DNA of 64,000 nucleotides, from assembly GCA_964419255.1 (NCBI GenBank), contig CAYQOU010000014.1, forward strand, positions 5,063 through 69,062. Reading direction: 5' to 3'. Under the pieces are notes generated by a model, which searched no databases, was not told the DNA's origin, and saw nothing but the letters and a program-made list of their open reading frames with translations. Shown one piece after another: positions 33,263-43,382 of this stretch. Each line of letters begins with the position of its first letter. Position 1 is the first letter of the stretch. The translations under genes were made by a program, and so were the position numbers. Source of the DNA: CAZPHU01 sp964419255 (GTDB lineage Bacteria; Fibrobacterota; Chitinivibrionia; Chitinivibrionales; CAYFVL01).

Positions 33263-36200
33263 AGATTCCAGAATTTGTATCGGTAAATAATCCCCAGCCT
33301 TCTTGATATTTCATCCTCCAGAGTCGATTCGGCGTTCTCCGGCTCGGTGGAAATCGAAGCTTCAATAAGAATGTTATCCTCCAGAATATCCTCCCATTTC
33401 TTACTGGTGATAATAGAATCCAGAGGGGGCTGCCACTCCAGCCCCAGTTTGCTTTCCCATGGAGTGGCAGACTCCCTGACATCGGGCCGGTATCCCGCCT
33501 TCGCACGTAACCTCAGACCCCAGAACTGCTTTGTAACGATTTCGATAGCAATAGCCTCCGTGGCGGAATCGGCGGCCAGCGCCCCCAGCCCCGTAATGTT
33601 TGTGCCCGCTATCCAGTTACCGGTAAGGCGCTCGGTGAGTCTGGTGAGACTCTGACTGATTGTGGGCTCAAGAAGACCCAGTGCCTGACTGCCATACCCC
33701 TCCTGCACGCCTCCTCCCGCGAATTCGGGCGAATAGCAGCCCCTGCGCACAGAAAAGATGATTGCAGAAACGTTGGCCCCCGCCCCAAATTCTCCCCCGC
33801 AGTCTGTCTCATAGGTAAACTGCATCTCCTCAAGCTCCCCGTCCAGACGAATATACACCGTACACGAATCGGTGGTCCCCGGCTCACAATCTTCGGCAAG
33901 CATCTTCGCCGACTCCATCGATACAGAGCCCTGCTCCACCGGTACATTGAGCCATTTTACCTGCAGATTTTGAATGTCATAGGATTGCCCCGCAGCACCT
34001 ATTTCCCCATCCAGTGCGCTAAATCTTCCGTTTGCAAGCGCATAAGGATAGGTTCCCTGTATGGTTACATCGGCAGTGAAAGGCATTCGTAAAACATCGG
34101 TGTCGATCCGGTTTTTGGTCCCCTCCGTCTGAAGGGATACATTCAGCTGAATCGCCGCATCCCGCTCAGAGGAGGACTTTCGTGTTCTATCACCGTTGCC
34201 GGCAAAGATGTTCTGCAGAGCCTGAATACTCCTCAACCGGTAAGCGATTGTCATGTCTCTGAGTGTACCCTCAAAATTAAGCTCCGGGGGACTCGCCTCC
34301 GGCTCTTTGGCTCTTCCCACCATCTGTTCATACTCCAGATCGATATCCTGGATGATTCCATCCACATTCAAAGGCGGTGCCAGATAACTCAGATCCGCCC
34401 TCCCGATATCGGCATCAACGACCATCGAGACCGAATCTGCCATCATGCGCAGGTTTATGTCGTCGAGCGTGACATAATCGGCCTCTCCCCACCGGACTGC
34501 AAATGCTTCTCCCTGCAATCTCACCCGCGTCCTACCACCTTCGATCAAACCGTAGACAGCATTTCCGGTAAGCTCCTGTCCCTTCTGGTTACGGACATAC
34601 AGATCGGGTACTCTCAGGGCACCATCGGTAATCTGTGGTTCGGCACTAATAAACTGAGTATCCATGCCCGCTATGGCATAAGTCATATACAATGTATCTG
34701 TGAAAAGCCTCATCTTCTCAACAGTTTCCGTAAAAGGAATGTTGAATTCTCCTCTGGTGATGATATTGCGCAATGCCCCGATATCACCTGGCAGAGGTGC
34801 CGTTCCCATCACCCTGAATGAGCCGTCAAACACCTGAAGTGATTGAATCTCACCATTGACCACCGCTCTGAGTCTGCCGCTGGCAGCACTTACCAATACA
34901 CGAACTTGCTGCGTATCGGATAATACACCGGTGACGGCAACCACCAGAGAATCGTTGAAAAGCGGCTCCGCCTGACTGAAAGTGGATGCATTTACCAGAA
35001 GCGTATCCCCGTTTCCGTTTATTCGCAAGGCCCTAAGCTCGGGAAGATTACCCCCCTCAATCAACTCGATATCGTAAAACCGGTAGAGTCCGCCAAATCC
35101 TGACGTATCGGAGTAGGCAAACCGGCCGTCTACAAATCCGCTTTGCAGCGGCGACTGCTCCATAAACACATTCAAAGTCTGAGAGATATTGTATTCATCG
35201 GCCCTCAATTCAACCGATTCGATATCCTCCAGACCAAGGGCTGCAAGCTCGTAAAAATCTTTCCCGTTGAGACGAACGCTTGTTTCCGCCTCCAACTCCG
35301 AGTCATCAACCCGAAACCGCAGCCCCTGTAATTGCAGAATGCTGTCGGTCCAGTTCATCAGCCCCTCTGCGGCAATACCGGCCCCGTTGTATCGGGCCGT
35401 CGCTTGTTCGATACGGGCATGGCCGGTCTGATTTCGCATATGCCAGGCAAACTCCGCACTTACAACCGGTTGCTCTATGGGAAGCTCCGGAATCAGCGCA
35501 TAGGGGACCCGGGAGACATTCACACTTTGAGCCTCCGCATACATTGAGTCGGCTGTTGGCATGCTAAAGCGGATAGTGCCATGCTTTTCGTTTGTCGCCT
35601 GCCACACCATCGATGGAAAATCACCCCGCACATCCATGTTGCCGCTAAGCGTCCAGACCATATCGTCGTGGAATAGCCGGGAGGGTTTCAGCGTATATCC
35701 GGTCTGCATATCAAACTCGTGGACGGCATATAAGGAATCAGCCACCCCGCCATAAGCTGCCACATCAAAGAAAGCTGATGATGCCGACAATTCTGTTCCC
35801 CTGAATTTCCCCGACACATACGCCTCATCAAACTGCATATTCGTATCCACAAACACCCGCAACAGCCGCTCGTCGGGAGCGATGTCCACATCGAAGCTCC
35901 CCCCCCATTCTTTCGTTTTTTTGGCCGCAACCGCCTCCAGTCTGGTACCGTCGGTGGTGACCACCTCACCTGCTATTCTCCGACTCGATGCCCGCATACG
36001 GGGTATTGTCACCCCCAGCATTACCCACTGATCGGCCAACCGCACCGGAATACCACGGATATGTCCTGAAAGGGTCATACCGACTTTATCGACTAAATTT
36101 GCCAAATCGGGCAGCGAATCGATTCGACGCACCTCCATGGATGCCTCCAGAGATATCTGCTCCTTCTCCCCAGAGCTTTTAAGCCGCCAGAAACCGGTCG

Positions 36201-37128
36201 TATCATCGAGAAGAAATGTAAAGCTCAGAGCCTGATCGGTCAACCGCAGCGGATACCGATTCCCGATACCACCGACATCTACAGCCAGATCCCCGTCAAA
36301 CCGGTACCTGCCATCAGTATGGGCGGTGAATGTGGCATCAACATTACTCAGTTGCGGGAGAGACTGCGGGTAAAAAGATTGATAGGCATGCGACGACTGA
36401 GCCGATACATGCAGGGTATCCCAGGCGTGAAGCAGATTGTTTTTGCTGTGATGCGCCTCAAGACGCACCGTATCGGGCCCTCTAGCCACCGACAAAGACG
36501 CATCGATGAGAGAATCGGACCAGTTGATGAAGAGATCTATCGAAGGAAACAGTGAATCTGTCATGCGGTAATCTACTCTGTCTACGTATAAGGCAGCCTC
36601 CTTTGCACTGGTGGTTGCTTTCAGATCGTGTGCGGCAACGACAAATGCAGTATCTCGATACATTGCGATATATTCCGCACTCACCGCCGCCCGCACAGGC
36701 ATCGCAAAATCTGGAAAATGTATCGAATCGGGCAACGCAACCTCGGTGGTGTCGGGTTTTTCGGTTGTATCGGCGGTATCAGCCGGCAAAACGATCCAGG
36801 CGCTATCCAGGTTAAGGTCCACCACCGGCTTCAGGGCAAGGAGGCTGGGGGCGACAAGGGGATCGACGACAATTTTGCCCCCTCGAGCCGTCAGCGACGG
36901 TGAAGAGTATATGACGGAGTCGGCCGTAACCGTCAGGTTCCAGGCAAGATGCGGATCGAACGCCTGCACGCTCATCTGCCCAAACTGAATCGTCTCGGTG
37001 GCGTAGGTATTCAGCCACCAGTTTCCCAGAAGGTACACAGCTGGCGGTATAAGCAGGATAAGAATTAGAAGAGCGTAAAGAAACCACCGCAGTCCCTTTC
37101 CCAGACGCCGCCAAACCCTAGCATTCAA
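33256..37128 (-). CDS. tamB: TamB-family translocation and assembly protein
   Basis: Very long periplasm-spanning protein (1290 residues) with one N-terminal membrane anchor (WFLYALLILILLIPPAVYLL) and long beta-rich repeats of the AsmA/TamB type. The C-terminal DUF490 domain is visible in FSVRRGCYSPEFAGGG and the closing EDEISRRLGIIYRYKFWNLW. It likely forms a groove carrying lipid or protein between membranes, docking on TamA. It is the first gene of a two-gene unit and overlaps tamA by 7 bp. Confidence 0.9.
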   Translation of the reverse strand: MNARVWRRLGKGLRWFLYALLILILLIPPAVYLLGNWWLNTYATETIQFGQMSVQAFDPHLAWNLTVTADSVIYSSPSLTARGGKIVVDPLVAPSLLALKPVVDLNLDSAWIVLPADTADTTEKPDTTEVALPDSIHFPDFAMPVRAAVSAEYIAMYRDTAFVVAAHDLKATTSAKEAALYVDRVDYRMTDSLFPSIDLFINWSDSLIDASLSVARGPDTVRLEAHHSKNNLLHAWDTLHVSAQSSHAYQSFYPQSLPQLSNVDATFTAHTDGRYRFDGDLAVDVGGIGNRYPLRLTDQALSFTFLLDDTTGFWRLKSSGEKEQISLEASMEVRRIDSLPDLANLVDKVGMTLSGHIRGIPVRLADQWVMLGVTIPRMRASSRRIAGEVVTTDGTRLEAVAAKKTKEWGGSFDVDIAPDERLLRVFVDTNMQFDEAYVSGKFRGTELSASSAFFDVAAYGGVADSLYAVHEFDMQTGYTLKPSRLFHDDMVWTLSGNMDVRGDFPSMVWQATNEKHGTIRFSMPTADSMYAEAQSVNVSRVPYALIPELPIEQPVVSAEFAWHMRNQTGHARIEQATARYNGAGIAAEGLMNWTDSILQLQGLRFRVDDSELEAETSVRLNGKDFYELAALGLEDIESVELRADEYNISQTLNVFMEQSPLQSGFVDGRFAYSDTSGFGGLYRFYDIELIEGGNLPELRALRINGNGDTLLVNASTFSQAEPLFNDSLVVAVTGVLSDTQQVRVLVSAASGRLRAVVNGEIQSLQVFDGSFRVMGTAPLPGDIGALRNIITRGEFNIPFTETVEKMRLFTDTLYMTYAIAGMDTQFISAEPQITDGALRVPDLYVRNQKGQELTGNAVYGLIEGGRTRVRLQGEAFAVRWGEADYVTLDDINLRMMADSVSMVVDADIGRADLSYLAPPLNVDGIIQDIDLEYEQMVGRAKEPEASPPELNFEGTLRDMTIAYRLRSIQALQNIFAGNGDRTRKSSSERDAAIQLNVSLQTEGTKNRIDTDVLRMPFTADVTIQGTYPYALANGRFSALDGEIGAAGQSYDIQNLQVKWLNVPVEQGSVSMESAKMLAEDCEPGTTDSCTVYIRLDGELEEMQFTYETDCGGEFGAGANVSAIIFSVRRGCYSPEFAGGGVQEGYGSQALGLLEPTISQSLTRLTERLTGNWIAGTNITGLGALAADSATEAIAIEIVTKQFWGLRLRAKAGYRPDVRESATPWESKLGLEWQPPLDSIITSKKWEDILEDNILIEASISTEPENAESTLEDEISRRLGIIYRYKFWNLW

Positions 37129-37658
37129 AGTATCGTGCCCCTTTCATCTGTATCGCAGCTGCCGTTTACAGGCATGTCCCACTTTCTATCAAAAATCAGA
37201 CCATTGTTGAAATCTATTCTGTTGCTTTGGAGAGTAGCAAAATAAATCTGCGCAGATATTTCCAGACCTTGGGTCAAAGGGATACGGTTGGGGATATGGG
37301 GAGTTGTTTTTTTGAATTCTCAAACTGCGAAGTGGTGTTTGTGATGGGTCTGTGCCGGCCTCACAGGTCCAAAAACATGGCAAAAACAAACCATTATACG
37401 TGTTTGCAAGGCTTTTTCGGGATTAAAACGATACAAATGCCAAGAGAAATGGATGGGAAGCGGCACGATCATGTGTGCCGCGATTGGCAGCTCCGGCTGC
37501 AAAATAAGCGCTTTAATTCCGGTTTCTCTCTGCTCGACAACCCCTTAGGCACTGCCTTTGCTTTTATGAATCTGTGAAGTGTCGGATGTAACGGGCTCAG
37601 GTGTTTATACGTGATAGAATCTTTTAGAGGGAGGATCTGTTACGGGAAGGAGTACCGC
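37129..37658. other. Intergenic region between tamB and lytic transglycosylase
   Basis: 530 bp between divergent genes. A 116-codon plus-strand frame (37227-37577) has no ribosome site and unconvincing composition, so I do not call it. Two adjacent small hairpins are visible: GCGGCAC/GTGCCGC (37460-37466 with 37475-37481) and GCAGC/GCTGC around TCCG shortly after. They could be part of a leader or small RNA, but nothing proves it. Confidence 0.4.
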
Positions 37659-39284
37659 GTGAGAAGGACTCTATTCTCTATTCCCATACTTATCGGCATG
37701 ACCGCTTTGGCCACACGCCTGGACAGGCATCAGAGCCAGTCGTTTGACTCCCGCCAGGACAAACAGCTTAAGCGCCATATCTGCGATATCAGGCGCCCCG
37801 ACAGAAACGATTCATGGCTTCCACCCGGGGATTTTTTAACAGACAGCTCACTTTCCATAATCCTTACCCGCGGCCTTCGTCCCCTGGTGAAGCCGCAGAT
37901 AACTTCCGGCCACACCCGAATCGCTACTAATTTCACCCCGCCCGATTCGTTCTTTCCTGTTCCCCCTCAGATCAGAGACAACGTGAAATTCTGGGAGAAG
38001 ATATTTACAGAGGTTTCCATAGCCGAGGGGCTGCTGCACGACCGTGAATATCCGCTTGTCATCTATAAGAAGATGAATTTCTACGGTATGAGCAACGAAC
38101 AGAGAAACGAGGCGATCAGAGCGGAGATTCGCGCCGTAAAAAGAAGTCTCCATGCGCTTAAATCCCAACCCGATTCTACCTGGGGCAGCCGAGAGCGAGA
38201 TATTGCCGCCCTGTTCAATCGCCACGGCCAAAAAAGAGCGCTGGAGGATGCGACCGAGCGCATTCGTCTGCAATCGGGTATCCGTGAGCGGTTTAAATGG
38301 GGACTGGAGCAGTCCACCATGTATGACGATACAATCAAGGCGATCCTGCGACAGTACCAGGTTCCCGAAAGACTGGCTTATCTTCCCCATGTCGAATCGT
38401 CGTTCGATATCTTCGCACGATCCAAAGTCGGAGCATTGGGGATGTGGCAATTTATGCCCGCCACCGCAAGACGTTTCCTTACCATAGACGAGATTGTAGA
38501 TGAGAGGCTGGATCCGATACGCTCAACGGAGGCAGCCGCAAAACTGCTTGCCTACAACTATAAGGTCCTTGAATCCTGGCCGCTGGCGGTCACCGCCTAC
38601 AATCACGGAGTAACCGGCATGAGAAACGCCGTACGATCCACCGGCACAACCGATCTGGGAAAGATAATCGACCGGCACACCAGTCCGTCCTTTAAATTTG
38701 CCTCTAAAAACTTTTACAGCTGCTTTATTGCCGCAGCGCGGGTGGCCAGTCAGCCGCAAAACTATTTCGATGATCTGATGAGGCTGCCACCTTACAAGGC
38801 ATTTACACTCAATCTCAGACATCCGATTCAACCATCCACCCTGACCCAATACCTCAACATAACAGCCGAACAGCTCGCTTTTTATAATCCGGCCCTTAAT
38901 CCCAGGCTGTTCGAGCCCGGAGCAAAAATACCCCGCAACTACAGCCTTAACATACCCCTGATAAACAGGGGCAAGGATAATCAGGAGGTGACCCTGGCCT
39001 TCTCCGGAGGAGTCCTTGGAATGAAAGCATTCTATGCGGCTACCGGGCAGTCTCCTTTTTCCGGCCCGGCAACTCAATCAGATCCCCGGGTCTTCCGGGT
39101 AATGGACGGACGGCTCCAAAGGCTCTATCCGCAATCGTCTTTCTCCGCGATGGTGAGCCATCGCTTCAAGGTTCCTCACTCGCCCCTTCCCCTGGAAGAT
39201 GCCGACAGCACCGACAGAGAACTGGTCTCACTACCCCACAGCGCTCCCCACTCCACATCTTTTACAGCCGGATCGAACCTCTAG
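37659..39284 (+). CDS. MltD-like lytic transglycosylase
   Basis: Secreted peptidoglycan-cleaving enzyme, 541 residues. Start GTG 37659 has GGAAGGAG 6-7 nt upstream and gives a signal-like MRRTLFSIPILIGMTALA; the GTG at 37611 lacks a site. The SLT domain (about 240-370) has the catalytic Glu in LPHVESSFDIFARS, then GALGMWQFMPATARRF and TAYNHGVTGMRNAV. The end part (YLNITAEQLAFYNPALN) resembles a LysM-type unit. The N-terminal 200 residues resemble no named domain. Convergent with enolase. Confidence 0.88.
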   Translation: MRRTLFSIPILIGMTALATRLDRHQSQSFDSRQDKQLKRHICDIRRPDRNDSWLPPGDFLTDSSLSIILTRGLRPLVKPQITSGHTRIATNFTPPDSFFPVPPQIRDNVKFWEKIFTEVSIAEGLLHDREYPLVIYKKMNFYGMSNEQRNEAIRAEIRAVKRSLHALKSQPDSTWGSRERDIAALFNRHGQKRALEDATERIRLQSGIRERFKWGLEQSTMYDDTIKAILRQYQVPERLAYLPHVESSFDIFARSKVGALGMWQFMPATARRFLTIDEIVDERLDPIRSTEAAAKLLAYNYKVLESWPLAVTAYNHGVTGMRNAVRSTGTTDLGKIIDRHTSPSFKFASKNFYSCFIAAARVASQPQNYFDDLMRLPPYKAFTLNLRHPIQPSTLTQYLNITAEQLAFYNPALNPRLFEPGAKIPRNYSLNIPLINRGKDNQEVTLAFSGGVLGMKAFYAATGQSPFSGPATQSDPRVFRVMDGRLQRLYPQSSFSAMVSHRFKVPHSPLPLEDADSTDRELVSLPHSAPHSTSFTAGSNL

Positions 39285-39426
39285 CAATCCGGATCGTTGC
39301 CTGCGATGTCTAAAACCATTATTGCCTTGCGAATCAGATTGAAGATGGATTTTTTTGATACATAGATCAAGAAGAACCAGAAAGCCCCGACGAACCGATA
39401 CTTACGACAGCTCACAAACAGGCACC

Positions 39427-39462
39427 AAAACCTGCCACCCCGGAAAGCTGCGGAGTGGCAGG
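39427..39462 (-). terminator. Enolase terminator
   Basis: On the minus strand CCTGCCACTCCG (39451-39462) pairs with CGGGGTGGCAGG (39431-39442) over 12 bp with one wobble, followed by TTTT. It begins 14 bp after the eno stop codon. Confidence 0.8.
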
Positions 39463-39475
39463 CGATGCAAACTTC

Positions 39476-40750
39476 TCATTGCCATCCAAGCGAGTTGGGG
39501 TAGGATGCCTTGCCCCCAAGCTCCTCTTCAATGCGTAGGAGCTGATTGTATTTGGCCAACCGCTCTGAGCGGGCGGGTGCTCCTGTTTTGAGCTGTCCGG
39601 CATTTGTCGCCACCGCCAGATCGGCGATTGTGGTATCTTCGGTCTCTCCGGATCGATGCGAAAACATGCAGCTATAGCCTGCTTCTTTAGCCGTCTGCAC
39701 CGTCTGAAGTGTCTCGGTGAGCGTGCCGATCTGATTGACCTTTATCAGAATGGAGTTGGCGATGTTTTTGTCGATTCCCTCCTGAAGAATCCTCTTGTTG
39801 GTCACGAAAAGATCGTCACCCACCAGCTGAACCCTTCCTCCCAGCTCTCTTGTTAGAAGAGCCCAACCATCCCAGTCGTTTTCCGCCAACGCATCCTCTA
39901 TCGAGATAATCGGGTAGCGGTCAAGAAGGTTGCCGTAAAATTGGATCATTCCCGAGGCATCCAGCTTCTTGTTGTCGGCCTGTAGAAAATAGGTGCTGTT
40001 GTCGTAGAATTCGCTTGCTGCAGCATCCAGGGCTATGCAGATATCATCCCCCGCCTTGTACCCGGCCTTGCCGATGGCATCGATAATCACCTGAAGCGCC
40101 TCCTCGTTGCTGGCCAGATTAGGGGCAAACCCCCCTTCATCCCCCACTCCCGTACTCAGTTTCCTGCTGTTAAGCACCTTTTTGAGGGTCTGATACACCT
40201 CGGCGGCCCACCGCAGCCCCTCCGAAAAAGACGGTGCCCCAACCGGAGCGATCATAAACTCCTGAAGATCCACATTATTGTCGGCATGTTCGCCGCCATT
40301 GAGAATGTTGAGAAAGGGAATGGGCATCACAAACTTATCGGTGGTGTTGACATACTCGTATAACGGCAGCCCCACATCCAGACTAGCGGCCTTTGCCACC
40401 GCCAGCGATACCCCCAAAATGGCGTTGGCGCCCAGATTACTCTTGTTTTCGGTACCATCCAGCTCCAGCAGGATATTATCGATTGCCGACTGTTTCTCGG
40501 GATCCTGGCCGATTAGCTTGCCTTCTATACGGTCGTTTATGTTAGAAACCGCTTTTTTGACCCCTTTTCCCAGATATCGTGACTTATCGCCATCACGCAG
40601 CTCGACAGCCTCACGGGTTCCCGTGGATGCTCCGGAGGGCACCGCGGCACGTCCCATAGTATCGTTGTCCAGGTATACATCCACCTCCACGGTTGGATTC
40701 CCTCGTGAATCCAGTATCTCGCGTCCTCTCACAGCCGTAATCTTTGACAT
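39476..40750 (-). CDS. eno: Enolase
   Basis: Converts 2-phosphoglycerate to phosphoenolpyruvate. 424 residues from ATG 40750 (MSKITAVRGREILDSRGNPT), with GGAGGG just upstream; the frame extends further but without homology. Seen: SGASTGTREAVELRDGD, the metal and catalytic residues in SIEDALAENDWDGW, LVGDDLFVTN and SHRSGETEDTTIADLAVA, and GQLKTGAPARSERLAKYN at the end. Own terminator downstream. Confidence 0.98.
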   Translation of the reverse strand: MSKITAVRGREILDSRGNPTVEVDVYLDNDTMGRAAVPSGASTGTREAVELRDGDKSRYLGKGVKKAVSNINDRIEGKLIGQDPEKQSAIDNILLELDGTENKSNLGANAILGVSLAVAKAASLDVGLPLYEYVNTTDKFVMPIPFLNILNGGEHADNNVDLQEFMIAPVGAPSFSEGLRWAAEVYQTLKKVLNSRKLSTGVGDEGGFAPNLASNEEALQVIIDAIGKAGYKAGDDICIALDAAASEFYDNSTYFLQADNKKLDASGMIQFYGNLLDRYPIISIEDALAENDWDGWALLTRELGGRVQLVGDDLFVTNKRILQEGIDKNIANSILIKVNQIGTLTETLQTVQTAKEAGYSCMFSHRSGETEDTTIADLAVATNAGQLKTGAPARSERLAKYNQLLRIEEELGGKASYPNSLGWQ

Positions 40751-41196
40751 GCATCCCTCCAAAGCTCGGGTTACGTTTGTTGTTTTAAAAATGGGAAAGT
40801 GATAGTCTTTTTGAAAAACCGGTAACCTGAAAACACCACCGTACAGGCGGTAGTGGCCTGCCGTGTCATTTTTTTTGGCGCAATTTACAAACATCCTTAT
40901 TCCCGCGCAATTATCCTCTCACAAGACGAGCACAGTTGAGCAATAACCATACCCCTGCTAATGGCCCTTATGATCCATATGCAGGTCTTCTGCTACAAAA
41001 CTTCCATTTCTCCGCTCAATTACTCTTTTGCCAAAAGAAATGATCCGGTTTATCGAATTAATTGCATACTGGAGAAAAATTTTAAATGAATTATCGAACT
41101 CACCGCATCTGGTTTTGGCCAATGGAATTCTATTTGCTTTCTTTTATGCAACGGTTTGACAGAACGATTCAAATCGTATGTTCGACACCTGTCTCT

Positions 41197-41237
41197 GTTC
41201 TGCCCCCCCGTCCCGCATCAGCGGACGGAAACAGAAC
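41197..41237. repeat. Intergenic hairpin repeat, copy 2
   Basis: GTTCTG (41197-41202) pairs with CAGAAC (41232-41237) and CCGTCC (41208-41213) with GGACGG (41223-41228), separated by an internal loop. The core CCGTCCCGC.TCAGC.GGACGGAA is shared with 29662-29685. Confidence 0.55.
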
Positions 41238-41300
41238 GGGAGTTTAAGAAGGCTTCATTTCCTATGATTGTTCAGCTGTTACTAATTGCCTGATCGTTTA

Positions 41301-41315
41301 TCCGGCTTTGCCGGA
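41301..41315. repeat. Short TCCGGC hairpin, copy 2
   Basis: TCCGGC-TTT-GCCGGA, then CTTAG. It lies 15-30 bp before the metalloprotease start, partly next to its ribosome site, and matches 23650-23664 closely. Confidence 0.5.
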
Positions 41316-41330
41316 CTTAGTGGAGATCAC

Positions 41331-43178
41331 ATGAAACATGTTTGTCTTATCGCGGGATTACTCCTGATTTGCGGCATAGCCTCTATCCAGGCAAAGTCCC
41401 GTGTGCGACGCCGGCATGTGAGTATCAGACATCTCCAGGGGCCGCTCTTCTTCGCCCGAAACGAGTCGATCGAGCAGAAACTCGCACCGTTTATCCACAC
41501 CCGTCAAAATAAGCGCTTTGGAATATCTCCACACAATCAAGACGAGAACACTCCGTCGGAAACCGATTTATTCGCTTTAGCCCGCCAATGGGATCATCTC
41601 AGCCCTTCCTTCAAACAGGATTACCTTTCGGCGCTCTCCATTCCCGATTCCATGAACTCCTATCTGACTCCATCGGGGCATTTCGAAATCTTTTATACCA
41701 CGCGTGGGCCGGATGCGGTAAGCCCGGTGGATACCTCAGGATTTAGCCAGGCCGACTGGCGGAAACGGCTTTCGGGCTCCAACGGCGTTCCCGACTATGT
41801 GGAGGAGACCGGATTTGCCTTGGACAGTGCCTGGTCGATGATAATCGATCGTTTCAAATTCCTCGAGCCATACCCATACACCGACACCCGTAACCGATCC
41901 CGCCGCTATAAGGTTGTGCTGAGAAGTCTGTCGGACGGCTATTACGGCATGACCTATCCTTTGGGCAAGGTGGGTGATGATGCGGGATATGCCAGTTTCA
42001 TAGAGATTCGCAACGAGTGGCAAGGGTGGCATCTGGGCGAAAAACTGAATTACGAGAAAAACCCACATCTGGCAGTCTGGGTAACCGCAGCACATGAGTT
42101 TTTTCACGCGGTACAATACCGGATGGTCAGAAAGGTAAGCGAAGGAATACTGCTTGATTATTTTCCTGTCAGCTGGCTGGAGGCAACGGCGGTTTTAATG
42201 GAGGATCTGGCGTTTCCATCCATAAATGATTATGTGCAATACACAAACAGCTACTTCTCAGATCCCCGCCGGACACTTCTGGACGATTTTTATGATGGCT
42301 ACGATGAGTATAAAAACGTTTTGCTGGCAAAATATCTCTACGAAAACAGCCCCACGGCCGACAGCATCGATTTTATCCGCCGGGTTTTTTTCACCAATCT
42401 GCAATTCGATATTCCATTCTATGAAAACCTCAGGCAAACGGCTTTTGAGCTGGGCACCTCCTGGGAGCAGTACATCGGCTCCTTTCATGGAAGGAGTTTT
42501 TTCACCGGCTCCCGCGACGAAGGGCTTTTCCTGGAGGATGCTTCGCTGTTTCAAACCTGGGACTACTCCCCCGGCCTGGCCAAATCAGATGATTCCGATG
42601 ACTATTCGGTAAACAACCACGCACTGTTTCCCGTCTCTTTTCTCCGGGAACCGGGTCAGGGAAACAGGCTTCGGATAATAGCCCGAAACAAAAATCAATC
42701 ATCCAATGATGCGCCCTTGGCCATAAGCGTGCTGCTTCGTTCCCATGATGGAAACATGCAGGATACCATCATCTTTCGTACACTCGAGGATGATACCATA
42801 CAGGTAACGGTTGACAACTGGGACTCCTACGAAGAAGCGCTAACCGTGCTCTCCAACACCGGTCTGTACGCGGCACAGCAGCTATCCCTGACCCACAGTA
42901 CAAGCCAGGCAAAACCGTCTGAGACAACCGACAGGCCTCCTCAGCTTGTCAACCAGGCTTCCGAATCGATAGAATCGGTGCATGTCTATACGGTCACAGG
43001 CAGGCTGGTAGCTCACCTTGAAAAAAGCGGTCAAACTCTGAATCCGGCCCACTTCTCATCCCCGGCTCTGCGCAACCGCCACAATCTTGCCGCCGGCTCC
43101 TATCTCCTTCGAATCACCACCAGAAACGACCAAAATGGCGAATCATCGGTGCGCATGAAAAGAATCACCGTTCGGTAG
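41331..43178 (+). CDS. Secreted zinc metalloprotease-like protein with sorting domain
   Basis: 615 residues from ATG 41331 (GGAG box 6-7 nt upstream), with a signal peptide (CLIAGLLLICGIASIQA). The zinc-binding HExxH motif is in VTAAHEFFHAVQYRM, and the surrounding sequence (EIFYTTRGPDAVSPVDTSG and GYYGMTYPLGKVGDDAG) resembles MXAN_6640-type putative metalloproteases. The last 70 residues (VHVYTVTGRLVAHLEKSG, NLAAGSYLLRITTRND) look like a type IX secretion C-terminal sorting domain. It is thus probably secreted and attached at the surface. Substrate unknown. Monocistronic by spacing. Confidence 0.75.
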   Translation: MKHVCLIAGLLLICGIASIQAKSRVRRRHVSIRHLQGPLFFARNESIEQKLAPFIHTRQNKRFGISPHNQDENTPSETDLFALARQWDHLSPSFKQDYLSALSIPDSMNSYLTPSGHFEIFYTTRGPDAVSPVDTSGFSQADWRKRLSGSNGVPDYVEETGFALDSAWSMIIDRFKFLEPYPYTDTRNRSRRYKVVLRSLSDGYYGMTYPLGKVGDDAGYASFIEIRNEWQGWHLGEKLNYEKNPHLAVWVTAAHEFFHAVQYRMVRKVSEGILLDYFPVSWLEATAVLMEDLAFPSINDYVQYTNSYFSDPRRTLLDDFYDGYDEYKNVLLAKYLYENSPTADSIDFIRRVFFTNLQFDIPFYENLRQTAFELGTSWEQYIGSFHGRSFFTGSRDEGLFLEDASLFQTWDYSPGLAKSDDSDDYSVNNHALFPVSFLREPGQGNRLRIIARNKNQSSNDAPLAISVLLRSHDGNMQDTIIFRTLEDDTIQVTVDNWDSYEEALTVLSNTGLYAAQQLSLTHSTSQAKPSETTDRPPQLVNQASESIESVHVYTVTGRLVAHLEKSGQTLNPAHFSSPALRNRHNLAAGSYLLRITTRNDQNGESSVRMKRITVR

Positions 43179-43382
43179 GGAAAGGAAAATAAGCTGCGAG
43201 ATGAAAAGGTCCAGCGTCGTGTTTAATGTTTCCACGCCTGTGTATTTCCCTTTATGGTCACATGATAGCCTGGAGGTGATGTGCATATAGGCGCGATTCA
43301 AATACCCTTCGTCGAATAGGTATATTTGATGCTGTATTCCTGCATCTGCCAGCGAAGAAACTTCCTGAAAAGAGTTCATTTT

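Larger units (their letters stand above)
40751..41330. other. Divergent intergenic region with two hairpin repeats
   Basis: 580 bp between eno (minus) and the metalloprotease gene (plus). It holds the eno promoter (not clearly placed), the hairpin repeat copy at 41197-41237 and the short TCCGGC hairpin at 41301-41315. The stretch 40900-41180 shows nothing recognisable. Confidence 0.5.

Noticed and set aside
37227..37577. 116-codon plus-strand frame between tamB and the lytic transglycosylase
   Set aside because: No ribosome site, no domain, and composition that looks like noncoding DNA with hairpins.
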